From Desulfobacterales bacterium (GTDB lineage: Bacteria; Desulfobacterota; Desulfobacteria; Desulfobacterales; Desulfosalsimonadaceae): DNA of 11,435 nucleotides. Of the stretch, positions 1 through 7,458 are shown piece after piece (position 1 is the stretch's first letter; every line of letters begins with the position of its first letter). Below the pieces are notes generated by a model that was not told where the DNA came from, searched no databases, and saw only the letters and a program-made list of their open reading frames with translations. The stretch is taken from positions 1 through 11,435 of the forward strand of contig SLIE01000302.1 in assembly GCA_007135795.1 (NCBI GenBank), written 5' to 3'. Both the position numbers and the translations under genes were made by a program.

Positions 1-586
1 CAAAAGCGACGATTTTTTCGAAAAATGCCAGATCAACGGTTTCGGTTGTGGGGTTGTGCGGAAAACATAAAATCATGGCCTTGGGCTTGGGCCAGGTGTG
101 TTTGGTTGCGTTCATGAGATTTTCGAAAAAATCGGTATCCGGTCCCAGCGGCACGTAACGGACGTCCCCGCCGGAGATGATTGCGGAAAACGGATGGATG
201 GGGTAAGTCGGACTCGGGGTGAGCACCACATCGCCAGGGCCGACCGTTACCAGCATCAGGTGGGAAATCCCTTCCTTTGCCCCGATCGTGACAATGGTCT
301 CTGTTTGATAGTCGAGGTCCACGTCAAAGCGTCGCTTGTACCAGTCCGCGATTGCCATGCGCAGTTTTTTTATGCCCATGGAAGCGCTGTATCTGTGATT
401 TTGTGGTTTTCTGGCCGCTTCTATCATCTTGTTGACAATATGTTTCGGGGTGCCCTGGTCCGGGTTGCCCATTCCAAGGTCGACTATATCTTCTCCAGCG
501 TGGCGAAGCTGCATTTTCAATTCGTTCACCGATGCAAATACATACGGTGGCAGCCTGTCCAGTCTGGCAAAGGTTTTATTATTCAT
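1..586 (-). CDS. alaC: Alanine/glutamate-pyruvate aminotransferase, AlaC type (partial, 3' end off the window)
   Basis: This is the N-terminal 195 residues of a fold-type I PLP aminotransferase. The opening [10 protein letters not shown], then GMGNPD (residues 38-43), HRYSASMGI (64-72), GAKEGISHL (102-110), SPTYPIH (125-131) and FPHNPTT (175-181) follow E. coli AlaC almost block by block, as I remember that sequence. The family moves an amino group between alanine and 2-oxoglutarate in the cytoplasm; LL-diaminopimelate aminotransferases are close relatives and cannot be fully excluded. The PLP-binding lysine lies beyond the window edge. The ATG at 586 is preceded by an AGGCGG ribosome site, and other nearby ATGs (603, 612) are out of frame. 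It is transcribed away from purM, from a promoter with a perfect TTGACA box. It is cut only by the window edge, with no sign of damage. Confidence 0.9.
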   Translation of the reverse strand, partial: MNNKTFARLDRLPPYVFASVNELKMQLRHAGEDIVDLGMGNPDQGTPKHIVNKMIEAARKPQNHRYSASMGIKKLRMAIADWYKRRFDVDLDYQTETIVTIGAKEGISHLMLVTVGPGDVVLTPSPTYPIHPFSAIISGGDVRYVPLGPDTDFFENLMNATKHTWPKPKAMILCFPHNPTTETVDLAFFEKIVAF

Positions 587-633
587 TTTTCCGCCTTTTG
601 CATGCTGTACATGATAATTATTGTAGTTGTGTT

Positions 634-662
634 TGAATACAACACATAGCAGGTGTTGTCAA
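634..662 (-). promoter_or_regulatory. Candidate sigma-70 promoter of the alaC-like gene
   Basis: On the minus strand TTGACA (657-662, a perfect -35) is followed after exactly 17 bp by TATTCA (634-639). The -10 is weak (3 of 6), but spacing and position, about 50 bp ahead of the ATG at 586, fit. An inverted repeat at 639-659 fills the spacer, so the promoter is probably controlled. Confidence 0.5.
639..659. promoter_or_regulatory. Perfect 7-7-7 inverted repeat, candidate operator
   Basis: ACAACAC (639-645), a 7-bp spacer and GTGTTGT (653-659) form a perfect dyad. It sits between the -35 and -10 boxes of the candidate alaC promoter, where a bound repressor would block RNA polymerase. A second imperfect dyad, TGTGTT-N7-AACACA (628-646), overlaps its left half, so two sites may be staggered. 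I do not recognise the motif as a known regulator box. The lack of a following T-run on either strand argues against a terminator. Confidence 0.45.
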
Positions 663-788
663 AAAAAATTGTTTTGACTTTTGTTGGTATTTGAGATAGC
701 AATGCCTATTTTTCTAGTAGATATATTAATCTATGATAGGTGTTTTGTTTAGAAGCCTTTTTAAATTATTAGTACAATCGGGGATTAC

Positions 789-1850
789 ATGAGCGAGTCG
801 AACAAAAAACTGACGTACGCCGATGCAGGGGTGGATATTGACAAAGGGAATCAATTTGTACAATCCATTAAACGGATTGTGTCGAAAACGCCTCGTGTTG
901 GTGTGATGGGGGAGATTGGCGGTTTCGGAGGCCTTTTTTCGTTAAATACTGAAAAATATTCCAGGCCTGTACTTGTCAGTTCAACTGACGGCGTTGGGAC
1001 CAAGCTCAAGATCGCTTTTAAGATGGACAAGCATGACACGGTCGGGATTGATCTTGTCGCCATGTGCGTAAACGATATTATTGTCCAAGGAGCAAAGCCC
1101 CTATTCTTTCTTGATTACCTGGCAACGGGATCGCTTCGGCTCGAAGTCGCCGAAAAAATCATAGAGGGAATTGCAGAAGGCTGCATTCAGGCCAAGTGTG
1201 CGCTTATTGCAGGTGAAACTGCCGAAATGCCTGATATTTATAGAGAAAGCGAATATGACCTGGCCGGATTTGCCGTGGGGATTGTTGACAACGAGAAGAT
1301 TATAGACGGCTCTGAAATCCGGGTGGGAAACAAGTTGGTGGGTATCGCTTCTTCCGGGCTTCACAGTAACGGCTACTCCCTGGTTCGAAAGATCGTCTTT
1401 GATATTCTTAAAATGGAAGTGGATACTTTCGTGCCGGAATTTGGGAAAACGATCGGTGAAGAACTTCTTACTCCCACCCGAATATACACGAACGCGGTTA
1501 TGAGTTTGATCAAGGCGTTCCCCATTCATGCGCTTGCCCACATAACCGGGGGAGGGATTGTCGAAAACCTTGTCCGGGTTATTCCGGATACGACCAATAT
1601 CATGCTTTATAAAAACTCGTGGACGATTCCGCCGATTTTTCCGTTTCTCCAGAAAGGCGGAAATATTGATGATTCCGAGATGATGCGGACATTTAACAAC
1701 GGCCTTGGGATGATTGCCGTGGTGCCTGAAAACCTTGCACAAGATATTGTGCAAATGCTGGCCGGGATGGACGAAAAAGCCTTTATCATAGGGAATGTGG
1801 TCAAGCGGAAAAAAACGGATAAAACCCGGTTCCAATGGGAAGATGCATAG
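789..1850 (+). CDS. purM: Phosphoribosylformylglycinamidine cyclo-ligase (AIR synthetase)
   Basis: PurM closes the imidazole ring of purines, converting FGAM and ATP to aminoimidazole ribonucleotide in the cytoplasm. The protein has 353 residues, the usual family length. Family landmarks are in order: TYADAGVDID near the N-terminus (residues 9-18), the glycine-rich GEIGGFGGLF (41-50), the ATP-site STDGVGTKLK (65-74), FFLDYLATG (106-114), AGETAEMPDIY (141-151), GLHSNGYSLVRK (190-201), the second-half HITGGGIVENL (251-261) and FNNGLGM (302-308). The ATG at 789 gives the expected N-terminus. The gene overlaps tsaD by 8 bp, so the two are probably co-transcribed and translationally coupled, although their pathways are unrelated. 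Its reading frame is intact. Confidence 0.97.
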   Translation: MSESNKKLTYADAGVDIDKGNQFVQSIKRIVSKTPRVGVMGEIGGFGGLFSLNTEKYSRPVLVSSTDGVGTKLKIAFKMDKHDTVGIDLVAMCVNDIIVQGAKPLFFLDYLATGSLRLEVAEKIIEGIAEGCIQAKCALIAGETAEMPDIYRESEYDLAGFAVGIVDNEKIIDGSEIRVGNKLVGIASSGLHSNGYSLVRKIVFDILKMEVDTFVPEFGKTIGEELLTPTRIYTNAVMSLIKAFPIHALAHITGGGIVENLVRVIPDTTNIMLYKNSWTIPPIFPFLQKGGNIDDSEMMRTFNNGLGMIAVVPENLAQDIVQMLAGMDEKAFIIGNVVKRKKTDKTRFQWEDA

Positions 1851-2862
1851 CGAGAGCCCATTGAAGATTTTAGGCATTGAAACCTCCTGTGATGAAACCG
1901 CTGCTGCCGTGATCGAAGACGGTTCCACCATCTTGTCATCCGTTGTCGCCTCCCAGGTGGAAGTGCACAAAGCCTATGGCGGCGTTGTGCCTGAGCTTGC
2001 TTCCAGAAAACACATTGAAAATATCTGCATCGTGGTCGACCAGGCAATTGCTGAAGCCGGCATTTCCAGGCAGGAGATAGACGGTGTGGCGGTCACCCGC
2101 GGTCCTGGGCTTGTGGGAGCTCTGCTGGTCGGGTTTTCTTTTGCCAAAGCATTGTCATACGGGTTGGGGGTCCCCTGGATCGGGGTCGATCATTTGGAAG
2201 GGCATCTCAACTCGGTGTTTCTTTCCCAGAAAAAGCCGTCTTTCCCGTTCGTCGCACTCCTTGTTTCCGGTGGGCATACCGCGATTTACCACGTCTTGTC
2301 CCACACCAGTGCCCGCTGCCTGGGCCAGACCCGTGACGACGCTGCGGGTGAGGCGTTTGACAAAGTGGCAAAGATGCTGGACCTGGACTACCCGGGCGGG
2401 GTTGTCATATCCAGGCTGGCGGAACAGGGGAATCCTGAAAAGATCAAGTTTCCAAGGGCCTGGCTGGATAAAGACGGCTTTGCGTTCAGTTTCAGCGGTC
2501 TTAAAACCGCTGTTAAGCGCTATATCGAAACGCATGCGGATTACCGGGAGCATATCGCTGATATTGCGGCGGGATTTGAAACGGCAGCGGTTGACGTACT
2601 CACTCACAAGTTGATACACGCAGCTGAAACAACCGGCGTGCGAGACATTGCCATTGTCGGCGGCGTGGCGGCCAATAAGCGGCTTCGCGCAACTGTCGCC
2701 GAAGCGGCCCGGTCCCTCAATCTGAATCTTCATGTACCTGCGATTGAACTGTGCGGCGACAACGCGGCCATGATTGCGGCAACCGGGTATCATTATCTTG
2801 CCGATCCGGACGGTCCCCGGGGAAAACTGTCGGACGATGTCTATTCCCGAATGCTTCGTTAA
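1843..2862 (+). CDS. tsaD: tRNA N6-adenosine threonylcarbamoyltransferase (t6A37 synthesis)
   Basis: TsaD, with TsaB and TsaE, transfers the threonylcarbamoyl group made by TsaC to A37 of tRNAs that read ANN codons. The 339 residues match the family length (about 337). Visible motifs are LGIETSCDETAAAV (10-23, ASKHA-type nucleotide fold), GGVVPELASRKH (46-57), GPGLVGALLVG (87-97), the metal-binding HLEGH (H117, H121), VSGGHT (141-146), DDAAGEAFDKVAKMLDLDYPG (165-185), FSFSGLKTAVK (215-225), GGVAANKRLR (273-282) and CGDNAAMIA (304-312, with the conserved Asp306). The ATG at 1843 overlaps the purM stop. The frame stays open back to an ATG at 1795, but that adds 16 residues foreign to the family. 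A TTG at 1861, preceded by GAGAG, would give MKILGIETSC and is a real alternative start. Confidence 0.97.
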   Translation: MHSESPLKILGIETSCDETAAAVIEDGSTILSSVVASQVEVHKAYGGVVPELASRKHIENICIVVDQAIAEAGISRQEIDGVAVTRGPGLVGALLVGFSFAKALSYGLGVPWIGVDHLEGHLNSVFLSQKKPSFPFVALLVSGGHTAIYHVLSHTSARCLGQTRDDAAGEAFDKVAKMLDLDYPGGVVISRLAEQGNPEKIKFPRAWLDKDGFAFSFSGLKTAVKRYIETHADYREHIADIAAGFETAAVDVLTHKLIHAAETTGVRDIAIVGGVAANKRLRATVAEAARSLNLNLHVPAIELCGDNAAMIAATGYHYLADPDGPRGKLSDDVYSRMLR

Positions 2863-2929
2863 TGCCAACCTGCTAAGTGATCCCGGGCACAAATATAGAT
2901 GCCTGAACCTTAACTTCTCGCCACAAACC
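2863..2929. other. Convergent tsaD / mltG intergenic gap
   Basis: This is a 67-bp spacer between two gene ends. I looked for a bidirectional hairpin terminator and found none with a T-run. The only structure is the short GC palindrome CCCGGG (2882-2887), which is too small to call. Confidence 0.5.
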
Positions 2930-3937
2930 CTATTTATTCCCCAATATATATTTCTGCACGGCCCTTTTGTGCTCCTCGTAGTTTTTTGAAAAATAGTGCT
3001 CACGGTCCGATTTTGCCACAAAAAAGAGGTAATCGGTTTCTATCGGATACAGTGCCGCATGCAGTGATGCAAAGCCCGGGCTGGCAATGGGGCCAGGAGG
3101 CAGTCCCCGTAATGTATACGTGTTGTAGGGTGTTCTTTCCCTCAGGTGCTTGGTCCTGATCCGGCCATCGAAGTTCTCGATGCCGTAGATAACCGTGGGG
3201 TCGCTGTCAAGGCGCATGTTGCGTTTCAAGCGGTTGTGAAAGACCGAAGCCACCTTGGCCCGTTCCTCCTCATGCCCGGTTTCTTTTTCAATAATGGATG
3301 CCAGGGTGACGATTTCATGAACCGTGAAACCCATCTCTTCGGCTCTTTCCCGCCATTTTTGGTCAAATGCCTGGTTAAATTTACCGACCATTGTCCGGAT
3401 GACCGTTTTTTCTGATGGGTTTTTCTCGAAAAAATAGGAATCCGGGAAAAGATACCCCTCCAGGGTTGTCGCAGGAATACCCAGGCTTTCAACAAATTCG
3501 GGATCGGTTGCCAGCGCCATGAATTTTTCACGATCGCATAATCCTGTTGATTCCAGTCGGGCGGCAATATTTGCCATGCTGAACCCTTCGGGGATGGTTA
3601 CTTTGTGCAGTACGACCTGACCGCTGGAAAACCGGTTTAGAATCTCCATGGGAGTCATTTGCGGGTCGATGTGATATTCCCCAAACCGGGTCGTTTTGTC
3701 ATGTCCCGTGTATCTTGATATCACTTTGAATTTGAGCGGATGGGTGATTATACCCTTTTCTTCGAGGGTTCGGATTACCGAAGCAAAGCTTTGTCCACGG
3801 GTAATTTCTACGATTACGGGTTCTTCTTTTTCGAAAACGGGGGTATCGGCATATTTTATCAAGTCGTAGACAAGTGCGGCGGCGACGGATGAGATACCTA
3901 AAGCGAACACCAACATTACGGTCAATAATTTTTTCAT
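2930..3937 (-). CDS. mltG: Endolytic murein transglycosylase (YceG-like)
   Basis: MltG is an inner-membrane lytic transglycosylase that cuts nascent peptidoglycan strands and sets glycan chain length. The protein has 335 residues, close to the family norm. Residues 4-24 are one hydrophobic N-terminal segment after MKK, giving an anchor with the catalytic part in the periplasm. A LysM-like region follows (EITRGQSFASVIRTLEEKGII, 44-64; YHIDPQMTPMEIL, 88-100). The YceG catalytic core is LASIIEKETGHEEERAKVASVF (212-233), whose glutamates E217/E219 include the counterpart of the E. coli catalytic Glu218. It continues with HNRLKRNMRLDSDPTVIYG (234-252), TPYNTYTLRGLPPGPIASPG (269-288) and DYLFFVAKSDREHYFSKNYEEH (302-323). 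The ATG at 3937 gives a clean anchor sequence. The next gene upstream, the radical SAM gene, is divergent, so mltG has its own promoter region. Confidence 0.95.
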   Translation of the reverse strand: MKKLLTVMLVFALGISSVAAALVYDLIKYADTPVFEKEEPVIVEITRGQSFASVIRTLEEKGIITHPLKFKVISRYTGHDKTTRFGEYHIDPQMTPMEILNRFSSGQVVLHKVTIPEGFSMANIAARLESTGLCDREKFMALATDPEFVESLGIPATTLEGYLFPDSYFFEKNPSEKTVIRTMVGKFNQAFDQKWRERAEEMGFTVHEIVTLASIIEKETGHEEERAKVASVFHNRLKRNMRLDSDPTVIYGIENFDGRIRTKHLRERTPYNTYTLRGLPPGPIASPGFASLHAALYPIETDYLFFVAKSDREHYFSKNYEEHKRAVQKYILGNK

Positions 3938-4055
3938 GGTCTCACAGGATTAAATGATTTATATTTGGTGGTTGATGCATACCTTATTCAATTGTTCGCA
4001 ATTGGTTTAAATTATATGGCGACAACTCATATGCATAATAGGAGAGTATACCTTC
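3938..4055. other. Divergent mltG / radical SAM intergenic region
   Basis: This 118-bp AT-rich spacer must hold promoters for both neighbours, but I could not find a convincing -35/-10 pair on either strand. It contains an AGGAGAG ribosome site for the radical SAM gene (4040-4046, 9 nt before the ATG at 4056) and the short dyad described separately. Confidence 0.5.
3989..4004. repeat. Inverted repeat CAATTG-TTCG-CAATTG
   Basis: Two 6-bp copies of CAATTG flank a TTCG loop. Because CAATTG is itself a palindrome, the element is both an inverted and a direct repeat. It lies in the middle of the divergent promoter region, so it may be an operator. No T-run follows, so a terminator is unlikely. 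A chance origin in AT-rich DNA is possible. Confidence 0.4.
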
Positions 4056-5219
4056 ATGGTCGAATCAAGTCAAAAAGAAACCTACCGGGGATTTGAGCAG
4101 GGGCCCATACGGCCGCCCAGTGAGGCTTACAGTCTGCTTATTCGGGTGAGCAGAAACTGTCCATGGAACAAGTGTTCATTTTGTCCGGTATACAAGGGAC
4201 AACGGTTTTCCCTGCGTTCGGTTGAGCATGTAAAAAGAGATATAGATACCGTGGCACGCCATGTTTCCGCACTTCGCAAAATGGCGGGAGAATCCGGCCG
4301 CATATCCAGGGAGGATATCGATATTTACATGGCAGGGGTGCCGGAAAATGAACGGCAGGCGTTTCATGCTGCACTGAATTGGTTTGCCGCGGGTATGGAA
4401 TCGGTTTTTCTTCAGGACGCCAATTCCCTTATTATCAAGCCGGCCGATATGGTGGCGATTTTAAGGCATCTGAAACATCATTTCCCATGGATATCCCGCA
4501 TTACCTCTTATGCGAGGTCGCACACCATCGCACGTATCAGCGATAAGGAACTGAAAGAGATAGCGGATGCAGGGTTGAACCGGGTTCATATCGGCATGGA
4601 GTCCGCTTCCGACGAAGTGTTGAAGCGTGTTGCCAAGGGAACGACCAAAGCGCAGCACATAAAAGCCGGGAAGAAAGTGGTTCAGTGCGGCATGCAGTTA
4701 TCGGAATATGTGATGCCGGGTCTCGGGGGGCGCGATTTTTCAACGGAACATGCAACAGAAACCGCTGATGCCTTGAATCAAATCAATCCGCATTTTATAA
4801 GACTTCGTACCTTGGCCATCCCTTCCAGTGTTTCCCTGTTTGAAGATTTCCGTACCGGCCGTTTTGAAAAAATCACCGATTATGAGGCAGCCGAAGAAAT
4901 TCTTCTTTTTTTAGAACATCTCGAGGGGATAACCAGTTCTATAAAAAGTGATCATATATTGAATCTGTTTGAAGAGGTTGAGGGAAAACTGCCGGAAGAC
5001 AAGGAAAAAATGACGGGGGTGATCCGTGCTTTTTTAGATATGCCGGATTCGGAGCGTATGTTCTACCAGGTTGGCAGGCGTCTAGGGTATCTCAGGCGCA
5101 TCGATGATTTGGTAAATCCGGGGGTCCGGGGTGAAATAGAAAAAGTTATCCGGAATTACGGAATCACCCCTGAAAATGTCGATCAGTTTATCGATACTAT
5201 GATGACGCGGTTTATATAA
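4056..5219 (+). CDS. Radical SAM protein of unknown function, CX4CX2C cluster motif
   Basis: This is a 387-residue protein with a radical SAM core. The cluster motif is NCPWNKCSFCP, with C35, C40 and C43, a CX4CX2C spacing where CX3CX2C is usual. The DNA was re-read codon by codon and the spacing is real in this sequence. Further core elements are SVFLQDANSLIIKPAD (116-131), the SAM-site strand RVHIGMESASDEVLKRVAKG (176-195) and YVMPGLGGRD (218-227). These resemble the Elp3/MiaB-like half of the superfamily. The C-terminal part (about 290-387: DHILNLFEEVEGKLPEDKEKM, then a helical tail) has no extra cysteine cluster that I can see. I associate this architecture with uncharacterised proteins of anaerobes and cannot name a substrate. 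The start is supported by AGGAGAG 9 nt upstream. It converges on the egtD-like gene with only 10 bp between the two stops. Confidence 0.9.
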   Translation: MVESSQKETYRGFEQGPIRPPSEAYSLLIRVSRNCPWNKCSFCPVYKGQRFSLRSVEHVKRDIDTVARHVSALRKMAGESGRISREDIDIYMAGVPENERQAFHAALNWFAAGMESVFLQDANSLIIKPADMVAILRHLKHHFPWISRITSYARSHTIARISDKELKEIADAGLNRVHIGMESASDEVLKRVAKGTTKAQHIKAGKKVVQCGMQLSEYVMPGLGGRDFSTEHATETADALNQINPHFIRLRTLAIPSSVSLFEDFRTGRFEKITDYEAAEEILLFLEHLEGITSSIKSDHILNLFEEVEGKLPEDKEKMTGVIRAFLDMPDSERMFYQVGRRLGYLRRIDDLVNPGVRGEIEKVIRNYGITPENVDQFIDTMMTRFI

Positions 5220-5229
5220 AAAACAGGAC

Positions 5230-6222
5230 TCATACTACCTGCCATAGACAGTCGGCAAAATAATGCCTGGAATCGAGATATTGGCCGGCTATCTCAAACC
5301 CGCTGTCTGATGCCATTTTTCTAATCTGGGGGAGGGTGAATTTATGTGACGATTCCGTATGGATCGCTTCCCAGGATTCGAATTCAAATGTTTTTGACAG
5401 CGATTCAATGTGGGCTTTTTGCGATTTTTTACTGACCAGAAAACTCTGGATACCGCCGGAAATCGCATCCCAGGTACTGAAGTAGCGAAAGCCGTCGAGT
5501 TTGAACGTGCCCCCTAGTTCACGGTTGATCCGAGCCAGGATGTTCTTGTTGAATTGTGCGGTAATGCCTTGGGAATCATTGTATGCGCGGACCATGACAT
5601 CGATATCCTTGACAAGATCAAATCCTATCAGGACCATGTCTCCCGGATTGAGGGATCGGCGTAATTTATTAAGAAACTTGCGCCGGTTCCGGGGTGAAAA
5701 ATTGCCAATGGTCGATCCAAGAAACAGAGCCACGTTTTTGCTCTGATCCTGCCGTGACAGCCATTTGAGCCCATCGAAATAATCCGAAACCATTCCCTTG
5801 ACCTGCAATTCAGGAAAGGACAAGCACAGTTGGTTTGCACACTCGTGCACGGCTGCCTGGGAAATGTCGAGTGGTACGTAGGTGAAGGTGCTCCCGGCAT
5901 TGATCAGATCTTCGATAAGAATCCTTGTTTTCCGGCCGTCTCCGGCCCCGAGTTCTATCAGGTTTACCGGGCCTTCCTTAAATTTTTCAGCAAGGTACTT
6001 CCCGTAGGTTTCCAGGATCTCGGCCTCGCACCGGGCCGGGTAATATTCACGCAGGGTCATGATGCGTGAAAACAATTCCGTACCGACGTTGTCGTAAATA
6101 TATTTGCAGGGAAGTCTTTTGCGCGGCAATGACAGACCGTTCAAGACATCTTCGGCAAACTGGTTCCGCATGGTTTCGGCTTCATCGTATAGATTTTCAT
6201 AAACGGCTTGTGATTGTTTCAT
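5230..6222 (-). CDS. egtD: L-histidine N-alpha-methyltransferase, EgtD family (Methyltransf_33)
   Basis: EgtD trimethylates the alpha-amino group of histidine with SAM to give hercynine, the precursor of ergothioneine. The 330 residues match the mycobacterial enzyme (about 321). Substrate-site residues known from EgtD can be located: Y43 (in YIYDNVG, like Tyr39), Y60 (in EYYPAR, like Tyr56), N174 (in GSTIGNFSP, like Asn166), and E290 and S292 (in HTESSHKF, like Glu282 and Ser284). SAM motif I is LIELGAGDGRKTR (88-100), differing from the mycobacterial GSGTSEKTR. DLVKD (202-206) and YNDSQGITAQFNKNILARIN (214-233) are also typical. The start has GAGGAG 6 nt upstream (6229-6234). No egtB, egtC or EanB-like gene is in the window. 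The gene follows the desulfurase-containing frame by 75 bp on the same strand and is probably co-transcribed with it. Action on a different small molecule is possible. Confidence 0.87.
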   Translation of the reverse strand: MKQSQAVYENLYDEAETMRNQFAEDVLNGLSLPRKRLPCKYIYDNVGTELFSRIMTLREYYPARCEAEILETYGKYLAEKFKEGPVNLIELGAGDGRKTRILIEDLINAGSTFTYVPLDISQAAVHECANQLCLSFPELQVKGMVSDYFDGLKWLSRQDQSKNVALFLGSTIGNFSPRNRRKFLNKLRRSLNPGDMVLIGFDLVKDIDVMVRAYNDSQGITAQFNKNILARINRELGGTFKLDGFRYFSTWDAISGGIQSFLVSKKSQKAHIESLSKTFEFESWEAIHTESSHKFTLPQIRKMASDSGFEIAGQYLDSRHYFADCLWQVV

Positions 6223-6297
6223 GGATCACTCCTCGTTTTGCTTATATCCTTCGCCACGGTCGTTGCCGAGCATGTGCATGGATCTGCCGGCACAGGT

Positions 6298-7458
6298 TTA
6301 TCTGCAGGGCGTGAAGTGCACGATATTCCTCGATCGGCTCAGGGTTTCTTCCAACTGCTCCAGGACCCGGTCCACATCCTCTCCCGTGTTGTGCTGTCCA
6401 AGTGAGAATCGAAGGGCACAGTGGGCGTCTGTTTTTCCGATCCCCATGGCGAGAAGGGCATGTGAGGGCTCGGAAGATCCCGAGTGACATGCAGAGCCCG
6501 ATGAGAAGCAGATGCCGTATCGAGCCATCTCCAGCACTACGGATTCCCCCCTGAACCCCGGTAGCGTCACGTTAAGGGTATTGGGCAGCCGATGTTCGGG
6601 ATGACCGTTTACCCGGCAACCCTTGACAATATCACGGATCCCGGTCTCCAGGCGATCACGCAGCCCAAGCAGGCGATCCGCATCGGACAAGAGCTCCGGA
6701 ATCGCTTCAGCGGCCCGACCAAAGCCGGCAATCCCGGGCAGGTTTTCCGTCCCCGAGCGCAGGCCGAATTCCTGTCCGCCCCCATGAATAATCGATTCCA
6801 TGTCCACACCTTTTGCAACATAAAGCAACCCCACGCCTTTTGGCCCGTATACCTTGTGTGCGGAAACACTTATCAAATCGATTCCGTCCGCCTGAACGGG
6901 GATTTTACCAAAGGCCTGAACCGCGTCCGTGTGAAACAAGGCGCCGCTATCCCTTGCAATGGCGCTGAGCTCCGGGATGGGTTGAATGGTTCCGGTTTCA
7001 TTGTTGGCCATCATGATCGATACCAGTGCGGTTCGGTCGGATATGACTGCTGCCAGATCCTCTGTCCGTACCCGGCCGGTTTCATCGACCGCCAGATAGA
7101 CCACTTCGTAACCCCGGGCTTCGAGCCATCTGCAGGTATGAAGTACCGCCGGATGTTCGATGGCGGATGTAATAATCTGGTTGCGGCCGTTTGCGCAGCA
7201 GGCTACGGCGCCTTTAATCGCCAGGTTGGCTGCTTCCGTGCCACCGCCTGTAAAAATCACACGGCGCATGGTGCAGCCGAGTGCACCGGCTGTTTTCCTG
7301 CGGGCGTCATCCAGTATTTTCCCGGCTTCAATTCCCTTGGGGTGGATGCTTGACGGATTCCCGTAGATTTTCATCGCTTCAGTCATGATTTCTCTGACAG
7401 CCGGGGCAATTGGGGTTGTGGCGTTGTGATCTAAATAAATCGGATGTTGGTCGGGCAT
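6298..7458 (-). CDS. Cysteine desulfurase (NifS/IscS group I): C-terminal domain and possible separate product
   Basis: Read from the in-frame ATG at 7458, this gives a full-length 386-residue cysteine desulfurase starting MPDQHPIYLDHNATTP, the normal beginning of the family. It takes sulfur from cysteine as an enzyme persulfide and releases alanine. Landmarks in local numbering are YGNPSSIHPKG (32-42), FTGGGTEAANLAIKG (69-83), the cofactor-stacking histidine in SAIEHPAVL (98-106), MMANNETG (149-156), HTDAVQAFGK (176-185), the PLP lysine K202 in SAHKVYGPKG, and catalytic C324 in SSGSACHSGSSEPSHALL. The active-site loop is closer to A. vinelandii NifS than to IscS, but no nif or isc genes are nearby, so I give no symbol. 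An AGGAAG site 6 nt before this ATG makes independent translation likely, whether or not the fusion is also made. Confidence 0.7.
   Translation of the reverse strand: MPDQHPIYLDHNATTPIAPAVREIMTEAMKIYGNPSSIHPKGIEAGKILDDARRKTAGALGCTMRRVIFTGGGTEAANLAIKGAVACCANGRNQIITSAIEHPAVLHTCRWLEARGYEVVYLAVDETGRVRTEDLAAVISDRTALVSIMMANNETGTIQPIPELSAIARDSGALFHTDAVQAFGKIPVQADGIDLISVSAHKVYGPKGVGLLYVAKGVDMESIIHGGGQEFGLRSGTENLPGIAGFGRAAEAIPELLSDADRLLGLRDRLETGIRDIVKGCRVNGHPEHRLPNTLNVTLPGFRGESVVLEMARYGICFSSGSACHSGSSEPSHALLAMGIGKTDAHCALRFSLGQHNTGEDVDRVLEQLEETLSRSRNIVHFTPCR

Larger units (their letters stand above)
587..788. other. Divergent alaC / purM intergenic region
   Basis: A 202-bp AT-rich spacer separates the two divergent genes. 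It holds the minus-strand promoter and dyad described separately. For purM, TATGAT at 732-737 is a plausible -10 but has no convincing -35, and TTGACT at 674-679 is a plausible -35 whose 17-bp partner (TAGCAA) is poor. I therefore do not call a purM promoter. The purM ribosome site is weak (GGGG at about 780-783). I saw no riboswitch-like structure. Confidence 0.6.

Noticed and set aside
1795..1842. Longer tsaD start at the upstream ATG
   Set aside because: The 16 added residues are translated from purM coding DNA in another frame and do not belong to the family N-terminus.
1101..1970. 289-codon minus-strand frame opposite purM and tsaD
   Set aside because: Antisense to two certain housekeeping genes and spans their junction; its translation matches no family I know.
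2155..3021. 288-codon minus-strand frame opposite tsaD
   Set aside because: Antisense to certain coding sequence and overlaps the end of mltG in another frame.
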